A stretch of 64,000 nucleotides of DNA from Lentisphaerota bacterium (GCA_018676675.1 JABHEG010000121.1:1-64000), one strand, 5' to 3'. Shown: positions 40,890 to 51,216, numbered from the stretch's first letter. A program made the numbers and translations. Notes: generated from the letters alone by a model not told the origin.

Positions 40890-43800
40890 ATGAATAGGAA
40901 AGGAGTTTTGTCTATATGTGTTATGATGTGTGTGTTAGTGCTGCCTATTAGCCATGCTGTTGTAGAGCATAATGTTATCGGTGATGTAAGGGATCAAAGA
41001 GGCCAGCCTGTTTCTAATGCGTTTGTCCAAATCTATAGTACAGCATATGGTCAGATTTGTGCTTTGATAGAGTCACTGGATCCGGAGCAATATGAGGCAA
41101 GTAACTGTCCGGTAATATGTAAACTGGATGATGATGTTTATACATCGGGAGGGCATTTTTCGGAATCTCCTCGTTGGAGGATGGTAAGCCTTGGTGACCA
41201 TGATAGTCCGTACTTCGAATCGCTAACTATTGGACAAGTTTGCCATGATAAGATAAGCCCATCAAGCGATAGCCTATGGATGACTGTAGATGGCAATACT
41301 GCCAATCCTGCAATTTCAGCCACGATTGTTACTGATGACAGTAGAACTTGGAGTTCGTATTTTCATCTGGAAAAAAATGCTTATAATTTTGGAGATGTTA
41401 TTCTGTATTCTCCTGGGGATAATAATGACGACGGAGTTTTCGAGTTCCAGCTGTCCCGTAACGCTGTCCAGGCAGTCGACGGTACGTTCAGCACCGAGTC
41501 TTGGGGATTCCTGTGCAGCTGCAAAGCTCTTGGGGACGAGACAATCCTGTCCGGGTCCCTGACCAAACCGGTCGCCACAGCCGGAGACCAAGTGGTGGCG
41601 CTGAGCGTCTCACCGACAGGCGATGCTGCAGCCTACGACGCGGACTATGTCTCTCTGGCGGACCTGAATGTGGATATCGTGCCCGGCGACTACGAGGTGG
41701 ATCTTGAGGTCGAGACGGCCCGCACCAGGTACCACCGGATCTTCCGGGTCTCGCTTCCTGCGTACAATGAAGGCGCCTTTCCGGACTTCATCACCACAGC
41801 ATCGCCGGAGCCGGACGCAACCCAGGTTTCCACCACGCCATTGCTCGATTTCGACTCGACCGAGTGGGAGAGCATTCGGATCGAGGATGCCGCGACCGGT
41901 GAGGTGGGGTACGAGCACGCATGGGCCGACGGAGATAACGACACCCACCAAGTTCCCGCCGAAAGCGCGCTGGCGGAAGGTACTCTGTACCGCCTCTACG
42001 TTCACACGGGCGATTGGGGCGACACCTGGCTCGGAAGTCAGACGTCCGTGACGTTCACGACGGGCGCGCCGCAACAACAGGTGGCTTCGCCAGTGTTTGG
42101 CCCGGCTTCGGGTGCCGCGATCCCGGCGCAGGGGCTTGATGTGACGATCACGTGCGCCACCGTAGGCACGACCATCTGGTACACGACCAATGGCAGTGAA
42201 CCGGCCGAGTCCGGCCCTGCGAGCACGCAATACACCGCCCCCATTCACTTGACCGAGACGACGACCATCAAGGCCAGGGCTTTCAAGGCAGGGATGAGTC
42301 CGAGCACGATCGCGTCAGCCACCTACACCAACGGCGAGGTCGCCACGCATCCTGCGGATTCGAACGCCAACCTTCAGGTTTCGCCGACCGAAATGCAGGA
42401 TTACATCTTCATCCCTGTAACGATCTCGAAGACTCCGAGCAATGACGGTTGGTACCATTACGACGACAACGACAGCATTCAGCTTGGACAACCTGCTGCG
42501 CCGCGCGGAGCCGGCGAGACCACGGCCGCACGCTCGCCAGGCGGCGTCACCGCGCGCAGCCTGCCGGCATGGTACCGTCCCGGCACAGCCCTGTCCGTGA
42601 CCCTCGACTTCGACCCGCTGGGGACGTACTCGAATGCATCGACGATGCTGGTGTACGAGGTGTTGCCATTCACGCCTGCCGCCGGTCAGGAGCCGTCCAA
42701 TATCAGTGATTCCGGCGAGTATCGCTTTATGACCATCGATCCTGATGAGAACGTCGCCGCAGTACCTGTGATTGTCTGGCAGTTTACGACTCCGACAGAA
42801 ATTCTGGCCGCGGGTACCACGTTGACCTACGATCTACCCATGCCTGCGGACAGCACGGGCCTGCTGGAATGGCCGACGGGCGCGTTGGATACGTATCAGG
42901 TTTCCTACGTTCGCCTTTCCGCCGGTCTGACGCTGGTCACGGAACTGGTGGCCGGTGACACTACGGTCAACGAACTGACCGCACACCCGGCGGACACCAA
43001 CGCCAATTTCCAGATCTCGCCGACGGAGATGCAGGACTACATATTCATTCCCGTAACTATCTCGAAGACCCCGGAGAACGACGGCCGGTATCATTACGAC
43101 GTCAATGGCCAAATCCAACTAGGCTCCCCGGGGCGTTCGGGAGACGCTGGGTCCGGCGCCGTGATTGCGGGAGGGGAGCGTGTCACAGCGCCAGTTGTGC
43201 GGCAACTGCCCGGAGAGCCGTACACACCCGGCGAGAGCGTGGCGCTAAGTCTGGACTTCGGGATTCTCAGTAGTTATTCGAATGCAAGCACATGCATTGT
43301 TTACGAAGTACTTCCGTTCACGCCTGCCGCCGGTGAGGAGCCGACAAACATCAGTGATTCGGGTGAGTACCGGTTCATGTCCATCGATCCGGGCGAAGTG
43401 GTTGCGGCGGTACCCGCCATCGTTTGGCAATTTGCCACACCCGCCGAGATCATCGCCGCCGGTGCGACGTTGACCTACGTTCTGCCTACCCCGAGCGATG
43501 CCACCGGGGCAATCGAATGGCCTGCAGGCACAGTGGACGACTTCCACAGCGGCTACTCGCGTACGTCAGCAGGTTTGAGTCTTGTAACTGATTCGATCGG
43601 TGGGGACACGGCTCTGCAGCAGGCATCGACCGTCGATCCCCTGACGGCGACTCCTACTCCTGGTACGGCTGCGCCGGTCGCGTTGAACGAAGACAGCGAC
43701 CAAGCGTTCTCGGTCGTTGCCGGCGGCGGGACGCCGGGGTACACCTACGTATGGACCCTCGACAGTACGCCCATCGACGGTCCGGAATCCGCGGATTACA

Positions 43801-45428
43801 CCTACGAGCCAGACTTCGATGCGGTTGAGCATCCTGCGCAGTCCGCAAGCAAGACGCTAGTCTGCACGGTCACGGACTCCGCAAGTCGGGCGACGGCAAC
43901 GGCCACTTGGACGGTGAACGTGACAGACGTGGACCAGGCGCCGTCGGCGCCGGAGGTCAGCGTCACCCTACAAGCACCGACAACGGTTCAATCAGTCATT
44001 GGCTCTGCGCAGGTGAACGCCGTTGATCCGGACCATGACGACGTTACCTACAGCACGGTTTGGACCTTGATTGACGGGGAAACGGAAGTGATTGGTTCGG
44101 TGCTCCACGCTTCCGACACCCTGAAAGCACAGACCTGGGAAGTCGCCATATGGCCGCTCACCGATCCCTATGAGGCGGGTACTCCCGTGAATACACCGGC
44201 CGCAAGCATTGGCACAGCCACGGTCATCATTGCCAACACGCTCCCGCTCGCTGGTAACGTGGCGGGTGTAGCGGCGGTCAAGAACGGGGCGCAGGAGATC
44301 GTGTTGACGGGGACCGACCCGGACGAGGACGACGGCATTGACACGCTGACTTTCGCGATCGTGACCCAGCCTGAGCACGGGACGCTGACTGAGGCGGCGC
44401 CCGGCTCAGCAACGTATACCTATGAACCGGTTACGGACTATATCGGCCCGGACAGTTTCGAATTTGAGGTCGATGACGGGACGGCAACATCAGAGAAGCA
44501 GTCTGTGACGATCACGGTGCTGGAGGATCTGATCGTGTTGAACCTGACAGGGGCGTCAGTCGAGCGCCTGGAATTCGGCGTGCAAGATGGTGCCAGCCCG
44601 GCCCCCGACGCAGGTATAGATCGCACGATGCCTCCCCCACCGCCCGACGATATTGGCGAGGCGCTTTTTCTGGCGCCGGAGGGGGATGCTGAAACCGAAC
44701 GCCTGCAACGCGATGTGCGCGGGGCGTTCGACGGTGAAACGTGGCAGATCGAGGCAGACGCAGTGGTTGGTGCTGACATCGTGGTCACGTGGGACGCGGC
44801 GACGCTGCCGCAGGATCGCGAGCTTTGGGTGTGGCGCGTGGCTGTACGCGATGGTGCGAGAGTTGCGGGCACGGCGGCGGCCATGGCCGACGGCACGTCT
44901 CTGACCATTCCGGGCGGGGAGAAGCGCTACTACATCATTGGGGACTTGGTGTCGTTTGATCTCGCTCTCGATGTCGGCTGGAATCTGATTTCACTGCCAT
45001 TGGTACCGCTGGATTCGGCTGTCGAGAATGTGTTCGACGAGGCAAACTTCACGGCGGCTGATGGGAGCCGCGGCACGATCTATGCGGACAGCGTTTGGGC
45101 GTGGATCGCAGCAGATGGACTGTATAGGGCGGTCACGACCATGACGCCAAAGACTGGGTGCTGGATCTACGTTGACACGGCCGGCACGTTGCGGATCAAT
45201 GGCCACCCGGCAGCATCCAGCACGGTGCCGTTGGGGTTGGGCTGGAACGCTGTGGGCGTTGCCGAGCCCACAGCTCTGCCGGCCAACGCCAAGCTGTTCC
45301 TGCCGGCTTGGTGGTGGAACGCCGTCGAGCAGACCTACCACCTGCTGGGAGCCGGCGACGTCGCTCACCCCGGCATTGGGTTCTGGATCTACGCTCTGGA
45401 AGCAACGGAGCTGGTGCCCGAGCCGTAG
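40890..45428 (+). CDS. Large mosaic surface/exported protein
   Basis: The 1512-residue protein starts at ATG 40890 after AAAGGGG. The order is: signal peptide (SICVMMCVLVLPISHA); a carboxypeptidase-regulatory-like beta domain (GDVRDQRGQPVSNAFVQIYS); a chitobiase C-terminal-like domain (TTIWYTTNGSEPA, TTIKARAFKAG); two tandem copies of an unknown unit of about 212 residues (each with SPTEMQDYIFIPVTISKTP and NISDSGEYRFM); Ig/cadherin-like repeats (DPDEDDGIDTLTFAIVTQPE). It ends in a module with GWNLISLPL and GIGFWIYAL. The first 180 codons are clearly AT-rich while the rest is GC-rich, marking a recent 5' replacement. Probably an adhesin or polysaccharide-binding protein carried by the island. 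Confidence 0.75.
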   Translation: MNRKGVLSICVMMCVLVLPISHAVVEHNVIGDVRDQRGQPVSNAFVQIYSTAYGQICALIESLDPEQYEASNCPVICKLDDDVYTSGGHFSESPRWRMVSLGDHDSPYFESLTIGQVCHDKISPSSDSLWMTVDGNTANPAISATIVTDDSRTWSSYFHLEKNAYNFGDVILYSPGDNNDDGVFEFQLSRNAVQAVDGTFSTESWGFLCSCKALGDETILSGSLTKPVATAGDQVVALSVSPTGDAAAYDADYVSLADLNVDIVPGDYEVDLEVETARTRYHRIFRVSLPAYNEGAFPDFITTASPEPDATQVSTTPLLDFDSTEWESIRIEDAATGEVGYEHAWADGDNDTHQVPAESALAEGTLYRLYVHTGDWGDTWLGSQTSVTFTTGAPQQQVASPVFGPASGAAIPAQGLDVTITCATVGTTIWYTTNGSEPAESGPASTQYTAPIHLTETTTIKARAFKAGMSPSTIASATYTNGEVATHPADSNANLQVSPTEMQDYIFIPVTISKTPSNDGWYHYDDNDSIQLGQPAAPRGAGETTAARSPGGVTARSLPAWYRPGTALSVTLDFDPLGTYSNASTMLVYEVLPFTPAAGQEPSNISDSGEYRFMTIDPDENVAAVPVIVWQFTTPTEILAAGTTLTYDLPMPADSTGLLEWPTGALDTYQVSYVRLSAGLTLVTELVAGDTTVNELTAHPADTNANFQISPTEMQDYIFIPVTISKTPENDGRYHYDVNGQIQLGSPGRSGDAGSGAVIAGGERVTAPVVRQLPGEPYTPGESVALSLDFGILSSYSNASTCIVYEVLPFTPAAGEEPTNISDSGEYRFMSIDPGEVVAAVPAIVWQFATPAEIIAAGATLTYVLPTPSDATGAIEWPAGTVDDFHSGYSRTSAGLSLVTDSIGGDTALQQASTVDPLTATPTPGTAAPVALNEDSDQAFSVVAGGGTPGYTYVWTLDSTPIDGPESADYTYEPDFDAVEHPAQSASKTLVCTVTDSASRATATATWTVNVTDVDQAPSAPEVSVTLQAPTTVQSVIGSAQVNAVDPDHDDVTYSTVWTLIDGETEVIGSVLHASDTLKAQTWEVAIWPLTDPYEAGTPVNTPAASIGTATVIIANTLPLAGNVAGVAAVKNGAQEIVLTGTDPDEDDGIDTLTFAIVTQPEHGTLTEAAPGSATYTYEPVTDYIGPDSFEFEVDDGTATSEKQSVTITVLEDLIVLNLTGASVERLEFGVQDGASPAPDAGIDRTMPPPPPDDIGEALFLAPEGDAETERLQRDVRGAFDGETWQIEADAVVGADIVVTWDAATLPQDRELWVWRVAVRDGARVAGTAAAMADGTSLTIPGGEKRYYIIGDLVSFDLALDVGWNLISLPLVPLDSAVENVFDEANFTAADGSRGTIYADSVWAWIAADGLYRAVTTMTPKTGCWIYVDTAGTLRINGHPAASSTVPLGLGWNAVGVAEPTALPANAKLFLPAWWWNAVEQTYHLLGAGDVAHPGIGFWIYALEATELVPEP
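42342..43612 (+). repeat. Tandem duplication of about 636 bp within the mosaic gene
   Basis: Two adjacent segments beginning at about 42342 and 42978 encode HPAD(S/T)NAN followed by the same unit of about 212 residues. Each contains PTEMQDYIFIPVTISKTP, YSNAST, PFTPAAG and the ending SAGL(T/S)LVT. Divergence is highest in the acidic/Gly-rich centre. Confidence 0.75.
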
Positions 45429-45984
45429 AGGCGTGCCGGTATGCGGGCTCTCCCCCACAAAACAACCCCACCCACCCGCAGCCAACCAACCGCAGGCGAG
45501 CAACATTCCAGGCAGCTACTTACCTCCAAACCGGCGGGGGCTTGCCCCGAGCACAAACTCGCCGCGTGCGCGTAAGATCGAGCGGCCCGGTGCTATTCTC
45601 AAGAAAGCCGAGGTGTCCTGCTGCGTCCGTGCTGTCGCTGCCTGCGTCGGTTGAGGAGGCCCGGGGCTTGTTGGGCAATTCTTCTTGTTTGCATGGTCGC
45701 GGGGGTGCTGGTATCGTGGAAGAGAAGAACAAGGGGAGCCCGATGAGGATGAAGGGCGGCTGGAATCCGCTCGAACCCGCTCATAGCGAAGCTGGGCTGA
45801 TCGGCCGGAATACACAACCGACGAGGCCGTAGGCTAGATGAGCACGGGCTTTGCCTGTACCATCCTGGCGCAGGTCGTGCTTGCAGGGATGGCCTGAAGA
45901 GATGATATCCGCGCGACCAACCAAGCGCAAAGCCCGGAGAGCAGAGCGCATGTTGCCATTGAGCGCGTATCCGGGTGTGGGCAA
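45429..45984. other. Intergenic region between the two surface-protein genes
   Basis: This holds 556 bases with no supported gene. The ORFs crossing it are Arg/Pro-rich in all frames. I looked for a signal peptide that could belong to the following HAF-repeat gene in another frame and did not find one. Confidence 0.45.
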
Positions 45985-47637
45985 GTGAGTTGGGGGGACT
46001 ATCGGGATACGCGCGAGAACTCGCGAGCCCTTGCGGGGATAGCGAAGGAAGTTCGTGCAGAAGAGCACGCCGCCCCCACGATGAACACAAGCGCACAAGA
46101 AAGAGGGCCGATTGCCCGGGCAACGGCCTACACTATCTACGACGTGGGCACACTGGGAGGCAACTCGAGCTACGCATTGGCGATCAACAACCGGGGCCGA
46201 GTCGTTGGCCACACGATGAACTTGGCAGGTGTCGCCCGGGCATTCCTGTGGAGTTCGTCAGTTGCCATGCAAGACCTTGGATCGTTGGAAGGGACGACCA
46301 GCAGCGCATGGGGCATCAATGACCTCGGTCAGGTTGTGGGGAAGACGATGTATGGGGATCCCAACAAACGGCAGGTCGCCTTCATTTGGACGGCGAGCGA
46401 AGGGATGCAATCCATCGATGAGTGGACCGGTTCAAGCGATGCGTTTGCGGTCAACGATGCGGGATACGTGGTTGGTCGGGGCTACCATGCAGAGTACTCA
46501 GATAATCACGCGTTTGTGTGGATGTCAGGTGTGGGCATGGCGCACTTGGGGCCAGCAGACCCGCGCCCGTCGGAAAGCGGCCTCTGGGCGCTGAACAGGT
46601 TCGGCAAGGCGGCCGGGTATACGCATTCCCCCGAGGGCTACGGCAGAGCGGTCTGTATACATGTACGAACGGACAGACTGTCCTTCCTTGGTACGCTCGG
46701 GGGGAGCACCAGCAAGGCAACGGGAATCAACGACCTCGGTCAGGTTGTGGGCTATTCATCTACGAGCAACGGGGCCACACGGGGGTTCCTCTGGACCGTG
46801 GAGCATGGAATGCAGGATCTCGGGGTCTTGCCGGGTTTCATTGAGAGTAGCGCCAGCGACATCAACAACTCTGGGCATATCGTCGGCTCCATGCTGACGG
46901 GCAGCAGAGGGTCCCGGCGTGCAGTTCTGTGGGACGGCGACCGCGTCGCTACAGACCTCAACACCTTTCTTCCGTTGGAGACGGACTGGGATTACCTGTC
47001 AGTAGCCCGTGACCTAAATGACTTCGGGGCAATCGTGGGAATGGGCCACAAGAACGGGGAGCAGCGCGGCTTCGTTATGCTACCCACTGACGCACCTTCC
47101 GATACGGACATGGACGGCATTCCGGACGCCTGGGAAGTGTCCCGAGGGCTGACGGTCGGTGTTGACGATGCAGGACTCGATCCAGACTCGGATGGCCTGA
47201 CGAACCGGGACGAATTCGCAGCAGGCACAATGCCCTTCGATGGAGACACGGACAACGACTCGATGCCAGATGGGTGGGAGATGCTCAACTCACTCGATGC
47301 TCTCACGAATAGCTCGGGCGATGATCCTGACGGCGACGGTGCGACCAACTTGGAGGAGTACACCTACGGACTGGATCCGCAATTGGACGAGGGTCAGCTG
47401 CAAATCCTGACCTTGCTGCAGGGGTGGAACCTGATCGGCGCAAAGGTCACATGCCTTCGCCCCGCCGCTTCTGCAATTCCGGGCCGGATCTGGGGATGGG
47501 ACGGTTCGGCTTACTTTGCAGCGGACGGCGCGGCTCCAGCCGCCGACTGGCATATCCCCGGCAAACTCATCAGCGGACACGGGTATTGGCTCTACAGCAC
47601 TGCCGCGACGGTCATTGTCCTCGAAGCGTCGCAGTGA
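45985..47637 (+). CDS. HAF-repeat protein with calcium-binding type repeats
   Basis: The ORF of up to 550 residues carries at least four HAF repeats: DVGTLGGNSSYALAINNRG, DLGSLEGTTSSAWGINDLGQ, FLGTLGGSTSKATGINDLGQ and DLGVLPGFIESSASDINNSG. From about 370 there are thrombospondin type 3-like Asp-rich repeats (DTDMDGIPDAWE, DPDSDGLTNRDE, DTDNDSMPDGWE), then a C-terminal GWNLIGA...GHGYWLYS module like that of the 1512-residue protein. The domain architecture is extracellular, yet no signal peptide is present from either the GTG 45985 or an ATG at 46081. The 5' end may therefore be damaged or export may be unusual. Confidence 0.7.
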   Translation: MSWGDYRDTRENSRALAGIAKEVRAEEHAAPTMNTSAQERGPIARATAYTIYDVGTLGGNSSYALAINNRGRVVGHTMNLAGVARAFLWSSSVAMQDLGSLEGTTSSAWGINDLGQVVGKTMYGDPNKRQVAFIWTASEGMQSIDEWTGSSDAFAVNDAGYVVGRGYHAEYSDNHAFVWMSGVGMAHLGPADPRPSESGLWALNRFGKAAGYTHSPEGYGRAVCIHVRTDRLSFLGTLGGSTSKATGINDLGQVVGYSSTSNGATRGFLWTVEHGMQDLGVLPGFIESSASDINNSGHIVGSMLTGSRGSRRAVLWDGDRVATDLNTFLPLETDWDYLSVARDLNDFGAIVGMGHKNGEQRGFVMLPTDAPSDTDMDGIPDAWEVSRGLTVGVDDAGLDPDSDGLTNRDEFAAGTMPFDGDTDNDSMPDGWEMLNSLDALTNSSGDDPDGDGATNLEEYTYGLDPQLDEGQLQILTLLQGWNLIGAKVTCLRPAASAIPGRIWGWDGSAYFAADGAAPAADWHIPGKLISGHGYWLYSTAATVIVLEASQ

Positions 47638-48084
47638 GTTCAGCAACCAGTAATGGATGGGGACGTACTTACAGACTCACCGTGTGTATAGATGGTTAGG
47701 GCTCTATAGGACCCCTATAGGAGCCTTAGACGCAGACTATTCGTGCTGTGCGTTTTGATTTGAGCGGACCTGAGAGGCCATCTGTATCCTCAGGCCAACC
47801 CGATCACCTACCTGTGGGGATGCCGCCGGGAAGTGGGCGCCAAGAGCCCTTAGAACAAATCGTAGAGCAGGCGCCATTTCTATTTAGAGGCCTTCTGAGT
47901 CTATGCTGAAGGCGGGTCATCATTGGACTGATGTGTCTTGCGTGCGTACGTCCCCTCTCCATTCCCGACCTTCCTCAAAAAACTCCGGGAGAGGACAGGG
48001 GCGAACAAAGCCCTGAACCGTACCGTTGACAGCCGCGCGCGAACGCGGCTCCCCATCCATCTCCCAGCGCGGCCGTGCAAAGTC
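47638..48084. other. Convergent intergenic region
   Basis: About 450 bases separate the ends of the HAF-repeat gene and hsdR. It contains one strong hairpin (47700-47725), which may serve as a terminator between the convergent genes. No gene was recognised. Confidence 0.45.
47700..47725. terminator. Candidate hairpin between convergent genes
   Basis: The stem GGCTCTATAGG / CCTATAGGAGCC has 11 pairs with one bulged C and a three-base loop ACC. It is followed by TTAG, not a T-run, so termination is only weakly supported. Its position between convergent genes favours that role. Confidence 0.35.
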
Positions 48085-51000
48085 TCAACCGGCCTGTGCG
48101 GTCTGGCGGCTGTCAGGCTGGTCGCGTAGGGTCTCCCAGAGGCTTGCGTGGTTGAGGAGGATGTCCTTCATGCCGCGCTGGACGGTGGCGGAATTCAAGG
48201 CCTGGGTGCTCATAAGGGTGTGGGCGTCGAGGGCGCCCATGATGGCCTCCATGAGTTCGTCCTGGAGGTCGGGGGAGTTGGCAAACTGTTCCTTGGTGTT
48301 GCTTGCCGCCTGCATGCGCAGTGTCTCGGACTCAAGCAGCTTACCCTTGATGACGTTGTTCACGTAGACCAGCTTGTCCTGCTCGGTCAGTTCGCCCTCG
48401 AACAGGTCGTTCACCTTCTGGATCAGCTCGCTCAGGTAGACGGCCTGCTTCTCCTGGACACTGCCGCCGCCCGTTTCGGTGATCGGGGCCAGTGCGGGCG
48501 TATCGCCGGCACCCAGCGCCATGGCCTGCTTGCCACGGTTCTTCAGGTGGTGATGAGTTAGGACCACTTTAGAGAGGTCGATGCCCTCGCGCTCGCGGCC
48601 GAACTCCAACAGCGGCAGCAGGCGCTTGTAGAAGATGGTGCGCTTCTCGACGTCAGTGTTCCCGTAGTCAAAGATCTGGGAGAGGAAGGTGTACAACCGG
48701 ACGAACGCCCCCATGTCGCCCTTGAAGAGAATCAGGGCGTCCAGCTCGTCCTTGGCGTTCTTGGCGGTTGTCTCATCCCCCATCTCTTTCGCGGCCTTGA
48801 GCGCTTCCTGCGCGGCCTTGTAGGCCTTCATCAGTCGGTCCTGTACGGGTGCGATCGCCGCCACCAGCTCGCTCTGCTTGGCGCCCTTCAGTTCCGCATC
48901 CACGACGCGATTCACCTCGTAGTCGTCGTAGTACCCGGCGGCGTCCAGCTTGGCGCGCAGATTGTAGACTAGGTTGGGGTCGGTGGCCGCCGAGACCTCA
49001 GCGGTGGCGTAGTAGGTCTTGAAGGAGGCGAGCACGTCCTTGGCGTCGTTCATGAAGTCCAGGACGTAGGTGGTGTCCTTGCCAGGGAAGGCGCGGTTGA
49101 GGCGGGAGAGCGTCTGCACGGCCTGAATGCCGGCCAAGCGCTTGTCCACGTACATCCCGCACAGCAGCGGTTGGTCGAAGCCGGTCTGAAACTTGTTCGC
49201 CACGAGCAGGATTTGGTACTCGTCGCCCCTGAACGCCTCGCGGATGTCGCGGCCTCGCAGGTTCGGGTTCAGCGTGTGGCCGTTCTCCGAGAAGGGATTC
49301 GGTCCGGATTCCGGGTCGTTCACCTCGCCGGAAAAGGCCACCACGGTCCCGATCTTGTAGCCGCGCTCCTTGATGTATTGAGTGATGCTCAACTGCCAGC
49401 GCACGGCTTCCACACGGCTGCCCACTACCACCATGGCCTTGCCTTCCCCGGCCAGGAGTGGGGCCACGTATTCACGGAAGTGCTCGACCACGATCTGCAC
49501 CTTCTGCGCGATGTTGTACGGGTGCAGCTTGACCCAGCCCATGATGCGCTTGAGCGCGCCCTGGCGCTCCACCGTGGTTTCGTCGTACTCGGCCCCCTCG
49601 TGCGCCAGCTTGAAGGCCAGTTTGTAGGAGGTGTAGTTGTGAAGCACATCGAGGATGAACCCCTCCTCGATGGCCTGCCGCATGGAGTAGACGTGGAATG
49701 GCGCGGGCAGGTTGCCCGGCCCGGCGGGCTGCGTCGGGTCGGGGCGCGTCCCGAACAGCTCCATGGTCTTGGTCTTGGGGGTGGCGGTGAAGGCCACGAA
49801 GGTGATGCCCCGGTTGTCGGCGCGTGCGGCCATCTGCGCGGCCAGGATGTCCTCGGAACTGACCTCCCCGCCGTCGTTCAACTCCGCCAGTTCGTCGGCG
49901 CTCAGCACGGCCTTGAGCTTCGCCGCCGCCTCGCCGGACTGCGAGCTGTGGGCCTCGTCGGCGATCACGGCGAACCGCTTGCCCTGGGTGGCCGCCAGCT
50001 CCCGCACCGCCTCCAGCGCGAAGGGGAAGGTCTGGATGGTGACGACCACGATCTTCTTGTCCCCGGAGAGCGCCTCGGCGAGCTTGCCGCTCTTGCTGCC
50101 GTCTTTGTTGGTGATCGTCGCCACCACGCCGGCGGTGCGCTCGAAGTCGAAAAGCGCTTCCTGCAGTTGCGAGTCGATGACGTTTCGGTCCGAGACCACC
50201 AGGACCGTGTCGAAGACCTTATTGTGCTTGTCGTCGTGCAACTCGGCCAGGAAGTGCGCGGTCCAGGCGATGGAGTTGGTCTTTCCCGAGCCGGCGGAGT
50301 GCTGGATCAGGTACTTGCCCCCGGCCCCGTCCCGGCGCACGGCCGTCTGCAGCGCGCGGGTGACGTCGAGCTGATGGTAACGAGGGAAGATGATCTTCTC
50401 GATCTGCTTCTTCTTGTCGCGCTGGGCGATGATGTAGCGGCCGAGGATCTCCAGCCAGCCCTCGCGCGCCCAGACCTGCTCCCAGAGGTAGGCCGTGCGG
50501 TGACCGCCCTTGGGGTTGACCGGGTTGCCGGACGCGCCGTTGTCGCCCTGATTGAAGGGTAGGAAGGCTGTGGCCGGCCCCGCCAGCTTGGTCACCATGT
50601 GCACCTCGCTGTTACTCACCGCGAAGTGTACCAGGGCACCGTTGGGGAAGGACAGCAGCGGCTCGGGGGCCTGCCCCTTGGGGCGCGGCAATCGGTCGAA
50701 GCGGTACTGGTCGACGGCGTCCCCGACGCTCTGGGTGAAGTCGGTCTTCAGCTCCACCGTGGCCACGGGGATGCCATTCAGAAACAGCACCAAGTCGATA
50801 CTGTTCTCACAGTGCGTCGAGTAGTGGACCTGCCGGACCGCGCGCAGACGGTTGGCCTCGTAACGGGCCAGGATGTCGGCATTGATGGCGAGTGCCGGCT
50901 TGAACTCGGCCAGCTTCAACGGCCGTTTCAGCCCCAGCAGTTCAATGCCGTGCCGGAGTACGCCCAGCGTCCCGCGCTGGTCGAGCTGCTGCCGCAGGCG

Positions 51001-51216
51001 GCTGAGCAACGTCTCGCCGGCCTGCGCGCCGTGGTTCTTGGTGAGTGTCTCCCAGACCTCGGGTCGAGCCGTCTGCACCCAGGTCAGGACGTCGGCCGGG
51101 AACAGTGCCCGGGCCCGGTCGTAACCCGCCGCGTCGCCCTCGGCGTAGAGCCAGCCGTGCGCGCCGAGGTGTGCGCAGATCTCGGTCTCGAAGCTGATCT
51201 CTTTATGCAGGCTCAT
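48085..51216 (-). CDS. hsdR: Type I restriction enzyme subunit R
   Basis: The 1043-residue motor and nuclease subunit has an N-terminal nuclease domain with SIDLVLFLNGIPVATVELK (D141, E155, K157 of the PD-ExK site). Walker A is HSAGSGKT (residues 306-313), motif II is IADEAHSSQ, and a later helicase motif is FVAFTATPKTKT. The second RecA-like domain has LLVANKFQTGFDQPLL. It translocates DNA and cuts unmethylated targets when bound to HsdM and HsdS. It is the last gene of the four-gene operon and overlaps the rhuM stop by 14 bases. Length is in the normal range. Confidence 0.95.
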   Translation of the reverse strand: MSLHKEISFETEICAHLGAHGWLYAEGDAAGYDRARALFPADVLTWVQTARPEVWETLTKNHGAQAGETLLSRLRQQLDQRGTLGVLRHGIELLGLKRPLKLAEFKPALAINADILARYEANRLRAVRQVHYSTHCENSIDLVLFLNGIPVATVELKTDFTQSVGDAVDQYRFDRLPRPKGQAPEPLLSFPNGALVHFAVSNSEVHMVTKLAGPATAFLPFNQGDNGASGNPVNPKGGHRTAYLWEQVWAREGWLEILGRYIIAQRDKKKQIEKIIFPRYHQLDVTRALQTAVRRDGAGGKYLIQHSAGSGKTNSIAWTAHFLAELHDDKHNKVFDTVLVVSDRNVIDSQLQEALFDFERTAGVVATITNKDGSKSGKLAEALSGDKKIVVVTIQTFPFALEAVRELAATQGKRFAVIADEAHSSQSGEAAAKLKAVLSADELAELNDGGEVSSEDILAAQMAARADNRGITFVAFTATPKTKTMELFGTRPDPTQPAGPGNLPAPFHVYSMRQAIEEGFILDVLHNYTSYKLAFKLAHEGAEYDETTVERQGALKRIMGWVKLHPYNIAQKVQIVVEHFREYVAPLLAGEGKAMVVVGSRVEAVRWQLSITQYIKERGYKIGTVVAFSGEVNDPESGPNPFSENGHTLNPNLRGRDIREAFRGDEYQILLVANKFQTGFDQPLLCGMYVDKRLAGIQAVQTLSRLNRAFPGKDTTYVLDFMNDAKDVLASFKTYYATAEVSAATDPNLVYNLRAKLDAAGYYDDYEVNRVVDAELKGAKQSELVAAIAPVQDRLMKAYKAAQEALKAAKEMGDETTAKNAKDELDALILFKGDMGAFVRLYTFLSQIFDYGNTDVEKRTIFYKRLLPLLEFGREREGIDLSKVVLTHHHLKNRGKQAMALGAGDTPALAPITETGGGSVQEKQAVYLSELIQKVNDLFEGELTEQDKLVYVNNVIKGKLLESETLRMQAASNTKEQFANSPDLQDELMEAIMGALDAHTLMSTQALNSATVQRGMKDILLNHASLWETLRDQPDSRQTAQAG

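Noticed and set aside
49171-50562. 463-residue plus-strand ORF over hsdR
   Set aside because: It is antisense shadow of hsdR. Repetitive Val/Leu/Gly composition and no domain.
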